DNA of 64,000 bases. Origin: Actinomadura rudentiformis. Lineage in GTDB: Bacteria > Actinomycetota > Actinomycetes > Streptosporangiales > Streptosporangiaceae. Position 1 is the first letter of the stretch. Each line of letters begins with the position of its first letter. Position numbers and translations under genes: made by a program. The notes beneath the pieces were generated by a model, which searched no databases, was not told the origin of the DNA, and saw only the letters and a list, made by a program, of their open reading frames with translations. This document shows positions 49,455-58,474 of the stretch, piece by piece. The stretch is taken from positions 1 to 64,000 of the forward strand of contig NZ_WBMT01000013.1 in NCBI RefSeq assembly GCF_008923185.1, written 5' to 3'.

Positions 49455-50372
49455 CGGGCCGAAGGTGTCCATGAACGACCCGTGCACGGTCACGTAGGAG
49501 AAGCCGTACCGCTCCCGCCGCTCTCGTAGTTGCTCGGCCATCTGCTCTTCGGTGCCGATGAGCAGGTAGGGCGTCTCCAGGATCTCGTCGGCCGTGAGGT
49601 AGGGCAGCTTCTGAACGCCCATCTCCTCCGCCACGGCCCGGCGGTCGGCCGTGACCACCACGAACTGGACGAGCAGGTTCCACTCGATGGCGTCCGCACG
49701 TTCGCCCGCGTGCTCGCGGGCGAAACGCACCCGTTCGTCGGCCTGCTCGGCGGTGCCCAGCAGGAACGTCCCCGGCGGCTCGCCCTTGGCCTGGTAGGTC
49801 CCGGCGACGCCGATGATGTCGGCGTACTGGGCGGCCAGCTTGAGGACGGTGTCACCCGTCCCGCCGATGAGCAACGGCGGGCCCAACCCGCCGAGCCCGG
49901 TCCGCTGCTCAGGGGCGAGATCGGCCAGCCCGAACGCCTCGGTCACCGCCCGCTGCTGCTCGTAGCCGGACCGGGCGAAGAGGCAGCCCAGCTCGTCGAG
50001 CGTCTCGGCCAGCCGCTCCACCCGGGTGTCGAACGGCTGCCAGGGAATGCCCGCCTTGTCGAACTCCCACTTCATGTGGCCCGCGCCGAGGCCGATCTCG
50101 ACCCGCCCGCCGGTGAGCCGGTCGGCGGTCGCGATCTCCCGGGCGAGCAGATGCGAATTCCAGAACGCCACGTTCAGCACGAGCGAGCCGACCCGCATCC
50201 GGTCGGTGGCGTCAGCCGCCGCGACCATCGTGGGGAACGGCGCGGGAGCGCCCAGGTGGTCGGCGGCGAGCGCGACGTCGTAGCCGAATCCCTCCGCGCG
50301 GCGGCAGCGTTCGACGAAGTCCGCCCGCGACCGCACATCGCGGATGTTGAAGCCGAACCGGAAGTCCCTCAT
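49434..50372 (-). CDS. LLM class F420-dependent oxidoreductase
   Basis: 312 aa. Luciferase-like TIM barrel with RFGFNIRDVRSRADFVERCR, DVALAADHLG, LTGGRVEIGLGAGHMKWEF (~94-112, cofactor region) and LLIGGTGDTVLKLAA. The sequence fits the TIGR03621 subgroup of probable F420-dependent enzymes. F420H2 may come from the NpdG at 37.9 kb. Two ATGs are possible (50381 and 50372); 50372 has GGAAGG at a good 9 nt distance. Starts 18 bp after the response-regulator stop, so it is probably co-transcribed with the two-component system. Confidence 0.9.
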   Translation of the reverse strand: MRDFRFGFNIRDVRSRADFVERCRRAEGFGYDVALAADHLGAPAPFPTMVAAADATDRMRVGSLVLNVAFWNSHLLAREIATADRLTGGRVEIGLGAGHMKWEFDKAGIPWQPFDTRVERLAETLDELGCLFARSGYEQQRAVTEAFGLADLAPEQRTGLGGLGPPLLIGGTGDTVLKLAAQYADIIGVAGTYQAKGEPPGTFLLGTAEQADERVRFAREHAGERADAIEWNLLVQFVVVTADRRAVAEEMGVQKLPYLTADEILETPYLLIGTEEQMAEQLRERRERYGFSYVTVHGSFMDTFGPVIERLR

Positions 50373-50390
50373 GCCCTTCATCCTTCCGGA

Positions 50391-51044
50391 TCAGCCCGGC
50401 GTGATGAAGCCCGTCTCGTACGCGAGGATCACGGCCTGGGTGCGGTCCCGGGCCTGGAGCTTGCCCAGCAGGTTGCCGACGTGGGTCTTCACCGTCTGCG
50501 GGCTGACGAACAGCTCCGTGGCGATCTCGGCGTTCGAGTGCCCCTTGGCCATCAGCCGCAGCACGTCGGCCTCGCGCTCGGTGAGCTGGGCGTGCCAGCG
50601 CGCGCCGCCGCCGCTCCCCGCACCGCCGCCGTGCGTGGCGGCCAGCGACCGGATCGCGGCCGGGAAGAGCAACGTGTCCCCGTGCGCCACCATGCGGATG
50701 GCATGGAGTATCTCCTCGGGGCGCGTCCGCTTGAGCAGGAACCCGCTGGCGCCGGCCTTGAGCGCGTCGTAGACGTACTCGTCGTTCTCGAACGTCGTGA
50801 CGACGATGACCCGGGGCGGCGCCGGGTTCTCCATGACGCGCCGGGTCGCCTGGATGCCGTCCAGCTTGGGCATCCGGACGTCCATGAGGATCACGTCCGG
50901 TTCCAGCCGCTTCACCTCGGCGGGCACGTCGGCGCCGTCGGCGGCCTCGCCCACCACGGTGAGGTCGGGTTCGGCGTTGATGATGGCGGCCAGACCGGCG
51001 CGGATGAGCCGCTCGTCGTCCACCAGAAGGACCCTGATTGTCAT
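50391..51044 (-). CDS. LuxR/NarL-type response regulator
   Basis: 217 aa. Receiver domain: VLLVDDERLIRAG (acidic pocket), VILMDVRMPKLDG with phosphorylatable Asp, VVTTFENDEY and LLKRTRPEEIL (Lys). C-terminal HTH: LTEREADVLRLMAKGHSNAE and VSPQTVKTHVGNLLGKL. A Gly/His-rich linker (GGGAGSGGGARWHA) joins them. ATG 51044 overlaps the kinase stop by ATGA, so the two are coupled. Acts with the downstream-encoded kinase's signal; targets may include the LLM gene behind it. Confidence 0.94.
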   Translation of the reverse strand: MTIRVLLVDDERLIRAGLAAIINAEPDLTVVGEAADGADVPAEVKRLEPDVILMDVRMPKLDGIQATRRVMENPAPPRVIVVTTFENDEYVYDALKAGASGFLLKRTRPEEILHAIRMVAHGDTLLFPAAIRSLAATHGGGAGSGGGARWHAQLTEREADVLRLMAKGHSNAEIATELFVSPQTVKTHVGNLLGKLQARDRTQAVILAYETGFITPG

Positions 51045-52279
51045 GATCCAGACCTTAGGGGCAGCGACACCGCGACGCGCCACCGGCCGTCGTCCGGCCC
51101 CGCGGTCACGTGGCCGCGCAGCACGGTCACGCGCTCGCGGATGCCGTCCAGACCGCGGCCGCCGCTGTGGTGCCCGGCGGACGCGCCGCCCAGCGGATTG
51201 CTCACCTCGACCTCCAGCCGGTCGTCGCCGATCGTGATGCGCAGCCGCACCGGCACCTTGCCGGCGTGCCGCAGCGCGTTGGTCAGAGCCTCCTGGACGA
51301 TCCGGTAGGCCTCGCGCGACACCGCAGCCGGGGCGTGCTTGATGCCTTCGTCCACCTCGGCGTCAAGCTTCACGCCTGCGATGCGGGTCTGTTCCAGCAG
51401 GCGGTCCACGTCCTTGAGGGTGGCCTGCGGGGCGGTACGCGGTGAGGCGTCCTCGCGCAGCAGGCCCAGCACGTGGTCGAGGTCCTCCAGCGCGGAGCGC
51501 GCCGACTCCTCGATCGCGCCGAGCGCCTCGCGGGCGAACGCGGGGTCGGTGTCGAGCACCCGCCCGGCCGCGCCGGCTTGCAGCGTGACCACGCTGAGAG
51601 CGTGCCCCACCGAGTCGTGCAACTCGCGCGCCAGCCGGTTGCGCTCGGCCAGCTTCACGGCCTTGGTCTCCAGCTCGGCCAGCCGCTCGGAGGGCGACGG
51701 GCCGAGGAAGACCGGGGCCAGCCGGCTCAGCGTCTCCCCCGCCGCGATGATGAGCGCGAGGAGCACGAACACCATCAGCAGCCCGGCCGGTGGGCCGAGC
51801 CACTCCCACGAGCTGTGCTTCCAGTCGTGCAAGGGCGACTCCTTGTCGGAGGCGTACCGGCCGCCGATGAACGGGAAGAGCAGCAGCGCGATGGCGAACG
51901 GCGGGAGCGCCAGGCTCATCGCGGCGATCACCACGCCGACGTGCAGGTGCAGGCTGAACCACGCACCGGCGCGTATCCGTGACTCCCAGGTGGCTGACGG
52001 CCGCGCGTTCAGCTCCCCGCTCGCGCCGCGGAGCAGTTCCCTCGCCGCCACGCTCTCCAGCGGCCGCACGATCGGGACCAACCCGGTGACGAACGCCGCG
52101 AGGATCGGCGCGACGAGCACCATCACGCCGGCGATCCAGTTCTGGGGCATCAGTGGGGCGAACCCCACGAGCAGCATGCCGAGGAACCAGTAGGGCATGA
52201 GCAGGGCGCCGCCCACGACGAGATACGACCACCGCCGCCAGGTGGTCTTGTCGGTGACGCGGCGCAGAACCTTGGACAC
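51041..52279 (-). CDS. HisKA_3 sensor histidine kinase
   Basis: 412 aa. Two hydrophobic pairs (~17-65 and ~105-185) form the membrane part; the dimerisation/phosphoacceptor is RNRLARELHDSVGHALSVVT with the His, and the HATPase has EALTNALRHAGKV (N box) and GGRGLDGIRERV (G box). No large extracellular sensor is seen, so it may sense the membrane itself, like DesK-type kinases. GTG 52279 is chosen (AAGGATCGTGGT upstream, VSKVLRRV); the reading frame extends 120 nt upstream without start signals. Confidence 0.92.
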   Translation of the reverse strand: MSKVLRRVTDKTTWRRWSYLVVGGALLMPYWFLGMLLVGFAPLMPQNWIAGVMVLVAPILAAFVTGLVPIVRPLESVAARELLRGASGELNARPSATWESRIRAGAWFSLHLHVGVVIAAMSLALPPFAIALLLFPFIGGRYASDKESPLHDWKHSSWEWLGPPAGLLMVFVLLALIIAAGETLSRLAPVFLGPSPSERLAELETKAVKLAERNRLARELHDSVGHALSVVTLQAGAAGRVLDTDPAFAREALGAIEESARSALEDLDHVLGLLREDASPRTAPQATLKDVDRLLEQTRIAGVKLDAEVDEGIKHAPAAVSREAYRIVQEALTNALRHAGKVPVRLRITIGDDRLEVEVSNPLGGASAGHHSGGRGLDGIRERVTVLRGHVTAGPDDGRWRVAVSLPLRSGS

Positions 52280-52364
52280 ACCACGATCCTTACAGATCAC
52301 CCGGACCTGGTACTCCCCCGCAGGTCCGGCACAGTGTCCCCGTGATTCCCCCGGACGGGTGAGG

Positions 52365-54386
52365 TCAGCCCTTGCGGCTCTGGTCGTTCTTCTCCGCAAG
52401 CTTGGCCAGCCGGGCGTTGTAGGCCGCCAGCTCGTCGTCCTCGTGCTGCGCCTCCGCGGCGGCGGCCCGGTCGGCCTTGCGGTCCAGCCGTTTGGCCTGC
52501 CGCTGGTCGTCGAAGTACCACTGGAACGCCAGGACGACCAGCACGATGAACGTGGGTATCTCGCCGAAGCCCCAGGCGATGGCGCCGCCGGTGTGCTGGT
52601 CCTTGATGACCGAGGTGCCCCAGGGCGGGTTCACGGCGGTGTACCAGGCCTGGGCGAGCGGCTGCCCCAGGTTCATCAGCGCGAGGCCGAAGAACGCGTG
52701 GAACGGCATCGTCACGAACAGCAGCAGGATGCGGCCCGGGTAGGGCAGCTTCTTGGGCGCGGGGTCGACTCCGATCAGCACCCAGAAGAACAACGTCCCC
52801 GAGAGCAGGAAGTGGATGCTCATCGCGATGTGCCCGAGGTGGTTGCGCATCGCGCCCTCGAACAGCGAGGTGAAGTACAGCGTGAACGTGCTCGCCACGA
52901 AGATCACAGTGGCCACGGCCGGATGCGCGATGAACGCGGTGACCTTGCTGTGCAGGGCGACGGTCAGCCACTCGCGCGGCCCGCGGTCGCCCCGGACCTT
53001 CGCCGGCTTGAACGCGCGCAGCGCGAGCGTCACCGGTGCGCCCATGACCAGGAAGATCGGCGACAACATCGACAGCACCATGTGCTGGACCATGTGCACG
53101 CTGAACAGCACCTGCGCGTAGCGCGCCACGCCGGTCTCGGTGACCGCCACGATGGTGAGCAGCCCGATGAACCAGGAGACGGTCCGGCCCATCGACCAGG
53201 CGTCGCCGCGCCGCCGCAACCGGATCAGGCCCGCCACGTACAGCCCGCCGAGCACGACCACGAGCACGGCGAAGAAGAAGTCGAACGTCCACATGGACGC
53301 CAGCCGCCCCGGCGTGATCTCGGGCGGCATCTCGTACCCGGTGAGCGCCTTGATCCGGGACTCCTCGGTCGCAGGCGCGGGCGGCGCGGTGCGCGCCAGC
53401 GCCACCGCGAGCCCCATCGTCGCGGCCATCACCGCGACCTCGACGCCGGCGAGCCGGGTGAAGGCCAGCGGCTTGCGCGCGGCCACGGCGGGGAGCGTGC
53501 GCTCCCGGTGCCACCAGCCGAACCAGCCGAGCACCACGAAGAAGGCGATCTTGCCGAGCGCCAGCCGCCCGTAGTCGGTGCTCAGCAGCTCCGCCGGGTC
53601 GGGCAGCCGGGCGATCACGTTCACCAGCCCGCTGGCGCCGACGGTGATGTAGCACCACAGGGCCATCCGGCTGAACCGGTCGGCCATGACCTCCAGCTTG
53701 CCGCGCCCGGTCAGCGCGTGCACGACCAGCAGCCCGAGCCCGCCGACCCACGGCACCACGGCCGCGACGTGCAGCGCGACGCCCGTGACGGCCACCGAGT
53801 GGTTGGCCGCCGAGGCCGCGTGCCCGGTCAGCGGCGGCGGCAGCAGGGCCACCACCGCCATGGCGAGCAGCCCGAGCGCCGCGCCGGGCGTGGCCGCCGT
53901 CCGGGCCAGCAGCGCGACGACGACCGCGAGGAGCACCACCAGCATCAGCGCGGTGCCCTGCGGAAGCTGGCCCACATAGCTGCTGAGCTCGCTGCCGGTG
54001 ACGACCTGCCCCACCGGCTCGCCGAGCACGTCGGCGACCGTGAAGATCAGCGTCCCCGCGGCCGCCGTGGCCCACGCGGCGGCGACCCACGAGCCGGCCC
54101 GCAGGTAGGTCACGGCGTCGTCGGAGAGCGTCGCCGCCCGTCCGCCGGTGATCGGCAGCAACACGGCGGCCGCCAGCAGCGCGCCCACCGTCACGGCGGC
54201 GCACAGGTCCATCAGCAGGCGGGAGACCGGCAACCCCCAGCGGGTGACCACGCCGGCGTCGCCCAGTCCCGGGATGATCTTCTCCGCCACCGCGCCGCCG
54301 AGCACCAGGCCGGCGACCAGCGTGCCGACCGCCGCCGCGAACGCGATCACGGCGACCCGGAGGACGCCCAGCGTGCCCTTATTCAC
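52365..54386 (-). CDS. CopD-CtaG fusion: copper import/cytochrome oxidase assembly membrane protein
   Basis: 673 aa with ~14-16 membrane segments. The N-terminal half is CopD-like (LPDPAELLSTDYGRLALGK and the RERTLPAVAARK loop). The C-terminal half is caa3_CtaG-like (MVQHMVLSMLSPIFLVMGAP, HFLLSGTLFFWVLIGVDP, WGFGEIPTF), with conserved histidines likely binding copper. Actinobacteria often fuse these two. Start GTG 54386 overlaps the CopC stop by 8 bp; GTG 54395 is an alternative. It works with CopC to supply copper to oxidases. Confidence 0.9.
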   Translation of the reverse strand: MNKGTLGVLRVAVIAFAAAVGTLVAGLVLGGAVAEKIIPGLGDAGVVTRWGLPVSRLLMDLCAAVTVGALLAAAVLLPITGGRAATLSDDAVTYLRAGSWVAAAWATAAAGTLIFTVADVLGEPVGQVVTGSELSSYVGQLPQGTALMLVVLLAVVVALLARTAATPGAALGLLAMAVVALLPPPLTGHAASAANHSVAVTGVALHVAAVVPWVGGLGLLVVHALTGRGKLEVMADRFSRMALWCYITVGASGLVNVIARLPDPAELLSTDYGRLALGKIAFFVVLGWFGWWHRERTLPAVAARKPLAFTRLAGVEVAVMAATMGLAVALARTAPPAPATEESRIKALTGYEMPPEITPGRLASMWTFDFFFAVLVVVLGGLYVAGLIRLRRRGDAWSMGRTVSWFIGLLTIVAVTETGVARYAQVLFSVHMVQHMVLSMLSPIFLVMGAPVTLALRAFKPAKVRGDRGPREWLTVALHSKVTAFIAHPAVATVIFVASTFTLYFTSLFEGAMRNHLGHIAMSIHFLLSGTLFFWVLIGVDPAPKKLPYPGRILLLFVTMPFHAFFGLALMNLGQPLAQAWYTAVNPPWGTSVIKDQHTGGAIAWGFGEIPTFIVLVVLAFQWYFDDQRQAKRLDRKADRAAAAEAQHEDDELAAYNARLAKLAEKNDQSRKG

Positions 54387-54993
54387 CGCCCGCACCGTGC
54401 TTGCTCTTGGCCCGGAGCACGATGCCGACTCCGATGCCGATGCCGACCAGCAGCCCGACCACGATCATGATCCACGTGGCCCCGCCGCCGGAACCGGACT
54501 CCTTCGCCGCCTTCTCCGCCTTGAACGTCGGCGGGTCGGTCATGGGCTGGGCGGTGGTCGGCAGGGCGGTCTCGGCCGTGTCGCCGCCCTGCTGGGCAGC
54601 CGTGAGCTGCTCGCCCTCCGTCGCGGTGAACCTGAGGTCGGCGTTCTCGATCCGGTGCCCGTCCTCGCCCACCACCGCGTACGCCACGGTGTAGGTCCCG
54701 GCCGGGAGGGCGCCGTTCAGCTTCTGCGTGACCGTGGGCCCGGACCGCGTGGCCTCCCCGGACTGGAACTCCTTGCCCTTACCGTCCTTGACCAGCACCT
54801 TCGCCATTCTGATCGTGTCGCTGAAGACGAGTTCGACCTGGTTCACCCCTGCGGCCGTGGCGTCCTTGCCCGGCGTGCTGCTGATCAGCCGGGTGTGCGC
54901 CAGCGCGGGTGCGGCGAAGACCGCGCCGAAGACGAGAAGCAGTGCGGTGACAAGACCGGCACGCCGGGCCCGCACGCGATGTGTGGTGATCAT
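54379..54993 (-). CDS. CopC-domain copper-binding exported protein, membrane-anchored
   Basis: 204 aa. Signal peptide (Arg-rich n-region, hydrophobic core) predicted to end at AAPALA, leaving His33 as the mature N-terminus, the histidine-brace ligand of CopC; the second ligands lie in VGEDGHRIENAD. A Thr/Pro-rich stalk and a C-terminal membrane helix (TWIMIVVGLLVGIGIGVGIV) with Lys anchor follow. Coupled to the CopD-CtaG gene by overlap, so copper handed from CopC to CopD is likely. Confidence 0.92.
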   Translation of the reverse strand: MITTHRVRARRAGLVTALLLVFGAVFAAPALAHTRLISSTPGKDATAAGVNQVELVFSDTIRMAKVLVKDGKGKEFQSGEATRSGPTVTQKLNGALPAGTYTVAYAVVGEDGHRIENADLRFTATEGEQLTAAQQGGDTAETALPTTAQPMTDPPTFKAEKAAKESGSGGGATWIMIVVGLLVGIGIGVGIVLRAKSKHGAGGE

Positions 54994-55084
54994 AGGAGGC
55001 CGACATTCTCCAGTCAGGGATTGAAGCCAACCACACCCTACTGAGCCTCCGCCATGGGTGCGCCGCGGGGCGAGAACAGGCCGA

Positions 55085-56692
55085 TCAGAGGGTGGTGAGG
55101 ATATGGGATCGGCCGTGGGACTCGAACTCCGCGCGGAGCGCCCTCGCGCGGGCGGCGTCGAGGGGCTCGTAGGTCAGAGCGCGGCCGGGACGGTGCCAGA
55201 CGGGGTCGGCGGCCTCCCACCGGTCGCGGCGGAGGGGACGCTTGTCGACCTTGCCTGTGGCCGTGAGCGGCATGGAGCCGACGACGCGGACGAAGCGCGG
55301 GGCCCACTTGGTGCCCAGGTCGGGCTGGGCGGTGAGGAAGGCGGTGAAGGCGTCGGGGTCGAAGAGGCCGTGAAGTTCGAGTGCGGCCATGACCTGGTCG
55401 CCCGTGCGCGGGTCGGGCACGGGATAGACGGCGCACATGACGACGGCGGGCCAGCGGGAGAGGATGCGTTCGACCGGGGCGGCCGCGAAGTTCTCGCTGT
55501 CCACCCGGAGCCGGTCGGCGCCTCGTCCGGCGAAGTAGAAGAAACCCTTCTCATCGCGGTAGCCGAGGTCGCCGCTCCAGTACTTGCCGTCCCGGACCCG
55601 TTCGGCGTCCGCCTCGGGGTTCTTGTAGTAGCCCTCGAACGCCGACGCGACGTTCAGGCCGACGATCTCGCCGATGGCGTCGGGGTTGAGGAGCCCGTTG
55701 TGGTCGTCGAAGCGGGCCCGGGGGCATTCGGCGCCGGTCTCCGGATCGAGGATGGCCACCTCGATGCCCGGTTGGGGCAACCCCAGGGCGTCCGGGGGTG
55801 TTTCGGGCGTCTTCTGCATCGAGATGGCGCCCTCGCTGGAGCCGTAGCCCTCGATGATCCGGCAGCGGAAACGTTCGCTGAAACGGGCCATGTCCTGGGC
55901 GGAGGCCTCCGTGCCGAAACAGGCCTGGAGGGTGTTGTCAGCGTCGGAGGGGTGCTCCGGGGTGGCCAGGATGTACGCCAGGGCACGGCCGACGTAGTTG
56001 AAGTACGTGACGCCGAACTTTCGGACGTCGGGGAGGAAGCTCGACGCGGAGAACTTCCGGCGCAGTGCCACCGTGGCCCCCGCGTGCACGGCCATCGCGA
56101 AGTTGGCCATGAGCGCGTTGCCGTGGAAGAGCGGCATCGCGACATAGGTGACGGACTCGCGGGTGATGCCCATCCTCGCCGACATCACGGCGATCGCGGC
56201 GAGCCTGCCCTGGCTGCAGGCCACCGCCTTGGGCGCTCCGGTGGAGCCGGAGGTGAAGAGGAGCAGCAGCCGGTCCCCAGGGCCGGCCAGGACCGGCTCG
56301 GCGGGGGCCGATAGGGAGAGCGGAGTGTCGACCAGGAGCAGGCGTTCGGCGCCGGTGTCCAAGCCCTCCAGGAGCGCGGCGTGGGCAGTGTCGGTGACGA
56401 TGAGGTCGCAGTCGGTGTGGCGGATGTCGGTGGCGAGCTCCTGGCCGCGCCGGGTGGGGTTGATGCCCACGACCGTGGCGCCGGCCAGCGTCGCGGCGCC
56501 GATCCAGAAGACGTACTCCGGCACGTTCTCCAGCAGGACGCCCACGTGCGTGCCGGGTGACAGCAGCCCGGCTCGGCGCCGGGCCGCCGTCACGACCTCG
56601 GCCCAGGTGTACGACTCGTCCTCGAAGCGCAGCCCGACATGGTCGTCGTCGGCGCGCGCCAGCAACAGGTCCGCGAAGGTCACGATCGCCAC
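55085..56692 (-). CDS. AMP-dependent acyl-CoA synthetase (FadD17-like)
   Basis: 535 aa. All ANL motifs are present: P-loop LFTSGSTGAPKAV (~169-181), GYGSSEGAISM (A5), YWSGDLGYRD (A7) and the C-terminal ATGKVDKRPL with the catalytic Lys. It activates a carboxylic acid to acyl-CoA, probably a fatty acid or a steroid side-chain acid, as for FadD17 of mycobacteria; that is similarity only. GTG 56692 (VTFADLLLARAD after MAI). A perfect 16 bp palindrome 17 bp upstream is a likely TetR-family operator. No beta-oxidation neighbour is seen. Confidence 0.9.
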   Translation of the reverse strand: MAIVTFADLLLARADDDHVGLRFEDESYTWAEVVTAARRRAGLLSPGTHVGVLLENVPEYVFWIGAATLAGATVVGINPTRRGQELATDIRHTDCDLIVTDTAHAALLEGLDTGAERLLLVDTPLSLSAPAEPVLAGPGDRLLLLFTSGSTGAPKAVACSQGRLAAIAVMSARMGITRESVTYVAMPLFHGNALMANFAMAVHAGATVALRRKFSASSFLPDVRKFGVTYFNYVGRALAYILATPEHPSDADNTLQACFGTEASAQDMARFSERFRCRIIEGYGSSEGAISMQKTPETPPDALGLPQPGIEVAILDPETGAECPRARFDDHNGLLNPDAIGEIVGLNVASAFEGYYKNPEADAERVRDGKYWSGDLGYRDEKGFFYFAGRGADRLRVDSENFAAAPVERILSRWPAVVMCAVYPVPDPRTGDQVMAALELHGLFDPDAFTAFLTAQPDLGTKWAPRFVRVVGSMPLTATGKVDKRPLRRDRWEAADPVWHRPGRALTYEPLDAARARALRAEFESHGRSHILTTL

Positions 56693-56708
56693 CCGGCGAG
56701 CGTGTCAC

Positions 56709-56724
56709 CCAAGCGATCGCTTGG
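56709..56724. promoter_or_regulatory. TetR-type palindrome upstream of the fadD17-like gene
   Basis: CCAAGCGATCGCTTGG is a perfect 16 bp palindrome, with CCAAG/CTTGG outer arms as in sites recognised by FadR/KstR-type TetR regulators of fatty-acid and steroid catabolism in actinobacteria. It ends 17 bp upstream of the start. The repressor is not in the window. Confidence 0.75.
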
Positions 56725-56742
56725 TCAAGGCCTTCTGGGCTC

Positions 56743-58059
56743 TCAGACGCCCGCGCAGGTGAGGGCGCGGCGGTAGGCGGCCATCCGGGGCTCCGGCGGG
56801 GCGCCCGTCTCGGCGAGGAGCTCGGCGAGGTCGAACCAGGCCTGGGCGGCCTCGCGGGAGGACTCCATCTCCTCCAGGTGGGTCGCGGCGCGGGTGAGCA
56901 CGTCGATGGCCCGGTCGCGGCGGCCGAGGCGCACGCACGCCTCGCCCAGGACGGTGAGGGCCCAGGCGGTGGCGCGGCGCGGGGCGTCGCCGAGGAGGTC
57001 GAGCGCCTGCTCGGCCAGCTCTGCCGCCTCGGCTGGACGGGCGAGCGCGATCTCGGCGCGGGCGAGCTCGGTCAGGCACCAGGCGACGTCGATCTCACCG
57101 GCGGCGCTGGCGTTGATCTCGCCGCGCACCCGGGTCAGCAGGTCGTGGGCGCGGCCTGCCTGGTCGGGCCGGGCCCGCAGCAGCAGCCCGGCATAGGCGA
57201 TGCGGAGCCGGTGCAGGTTGCGCGGGTCGGCGCTCAGCCCGCCCTCGGGCTCCTCGCCCGCGAGCACGAGCGCGCGCTCGGCCAGGGCGACGCCCTCCTC
57301 GTACTCGCCGCGCACCTCGGCGACGTAGGCCGCCTCCCAGTAGGCGGCCATGCGGGCGCGCGGGCTGCCGATCCGCTCGGAACGCTCGATCAGCTGGCCG
57401 GCGAGCTGGCGGGCGCGCACCAGGTCACCGCGTTCGATGAACGCGGCGAGCAGGGCGGCGCCCAGGTGCACGGCGGCGTCGGTCGAGTCGGCGCCGATCG
57501 CGATGAGGTGCCGCAGCGCCTCCTCGGCGACCTGCACGCTGGCGCTGATGTCGCCGCGTTCACGCAGGCACCGGCTGAGCGCGACGTGCACCTTGGACCA
57601 GTGGTCGAGATCGGCGTCGGCGGAGGCCTCGGCGGTCAGCGCCCGGAGCCCGGCGATCGCCTCCTCCAGCTGGCCCGCCGCCTCCAGCGCCAGGGCGTGG
57701 CCCCAGCGCGCCTGGTGCAACATCTCCGGCAGCGCGACCGCGTCGGCGTTGGCCAGGACCTCGGCGAAGCGGGCCCGCGCCTCGGCGGCGGCCCCGTTCT
57801 GCAGGGCGATCTCGGCGTAGTCGAGCGTCACCCTGAGCTCGTCGACGACGTCCTCACTGACACCGCTGACCAGGTAGGTCGGCGAGCAGCTCAGCTTGGC
57901 GGCGAGCAGCTCGATGACACTCGGAGCGGGCACCCGCTTGTCGCTCTCGATCAGCGAGATGTAGCTGTCGGACAGCTCCGGGAACGCCAGCTGAGCCTGG
58001 CTGACGCCCTGCCGGATGCGAAGCGCCCGGATGCGCTGCCCCAGTGTCTCCCGATCCAT
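56743..58059 (-). CDS. XRE-family regulator with long TPR domain
   Basis: 438 aa. N-terminal HTH (LGQRIRALRIRQGVSQAQLA, LSDSYISLIESDKRVPAPSV, residues ~5-45), then ~370 residues of helical tetratricopeptide-like repeats (ARWGHALALEAAGQLEEAIA, TDAAVHLGAALLAAFIERGD). This architecture is common in peptide- or quorum-responsive regulators and in Streptomyces XRE-TPR proteins. ATG 58059 (MDRETLGQR) chosen; upstream frame to 58101 is an extension. Stops 25 bp before the PucR fragment. Confidence 0.87.
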   Translation of the reverse strand: MDRETLGQRIRALRIRQGVSQAQLAFPELSDSYISLIESDKRVPAPSVIELLAAKLSCSPTYLVSGVSEDVVDELRVTLDYAEIALQNGAAAEARARFAEVLANADAVALPEMLHQARWGHALALEAAGQLEEAIAGLRALTAEASADADLDHWSKVHVALSRCLRERGDISASVQVAEEALRHLIAIGADSTDAAVHLGAALLAAFIERGDLVRARQLAGQLIERSERIGSPRARMAAYWEAAYVAEVRGEYEEGVALAERALVLAGEEPEGGLSADPRNLHRLRIAYAGLLLRARPDQAGRAHDLLTRVRGEINASAAGEIDVAWCLTELARAEIALARPAEAAELAEQALDLLGDAPRRATAWALTVLGEACVRLGRRDRAIDVLTRAATHLEEMESSREAAQAWFDLAELLAETGAPPEPRMAAYRRALTCAGV

Positions 58060-58084
58060 CGTGTGACCACCGCCTACCAGGTTC

Positions 58085-58405
58085 TCACCGCTGCGTCGCA
58101 CGCAGGGCGAGGAAGAAATCGACTCGATCTTCCAGTGTGCCGAGATCCCGCCCGGTTAGTTCCTCGATTCGGCGGATCCGGTACCGAAGCGTGTTCACAT
58201 GGACATGCAGCCGCGTCGCGGTGCGGCTCCAGGAGCCCGAGCAGGCCAGGAACATCTCCAGTGTGTGCACGAGATCGGCTCGCTTGTCGGAGTCGTACTC
58301 CTCCAGCGGCCCCAGCAGGCGGTCACGGAACGACCACCGCACCCGCTCCGGCACGGACGCCAGGAGCAGCGCGTACGAGTCGACCTCCCCGACCAACTCT
58401 CGCAT
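58085..58405 (-). CDS. PucR C-terminal HTH-only protein (truncated PucR)
   Basis: 106 aa. ELVGEVDSYALLLASVPERV, then LVHTLEMFLACSGSWSRTAT and RLHVHVNTLRYRIRRIEELTG match the C-terminal CdaR-type HTH of PucR regulators. The whole N-terminal PucR sensor (~400 residues) is absent, so this is either a small derivative or a gene remnant. ATG 58405 (GAGG 5 nt upstream) or GTG 58411. It is next to uraH and a purine permease, the setting expected for PucR, so it may still act there, perhaps at the 58437-58472 repeat. Confidence 0.8.
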   Translation of the reverse strand: MRELVGEVDSYALLLASVPERVRWSFRDRLLGPLEEYDSDKRADLVHTLEMFLACSGSWSRTATRLHVHVNTLRYRIRRIEELTGRDLGTLEDRVDFFLALRATQR

Positions 58406-58436
58406 TCGCACCTCGGCAGGCTATACAGGGCGTCCC

Positions 58437-58472
58437 GTCCCAGTACAGGAGGGGGCCCTGCTGTACTGGGAC
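58437..58472. promoter_or_regulatory. 12 bp inverted repeat upstream of uraH
   Basis: GTCCCAGTACAG (58437-58448) and CTGTACTGGGAC (58461-58472) are perfect reverse complements with a 12 bp spacer. The right arm ends 2 bp before the uraH ATG. It sits between the PucR fragment and uraH, so it is a good candidate operator; AGGAGGGGG occurs in the spacer. Confidence 0.65.
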
Positions 58473-58474
58473 GC

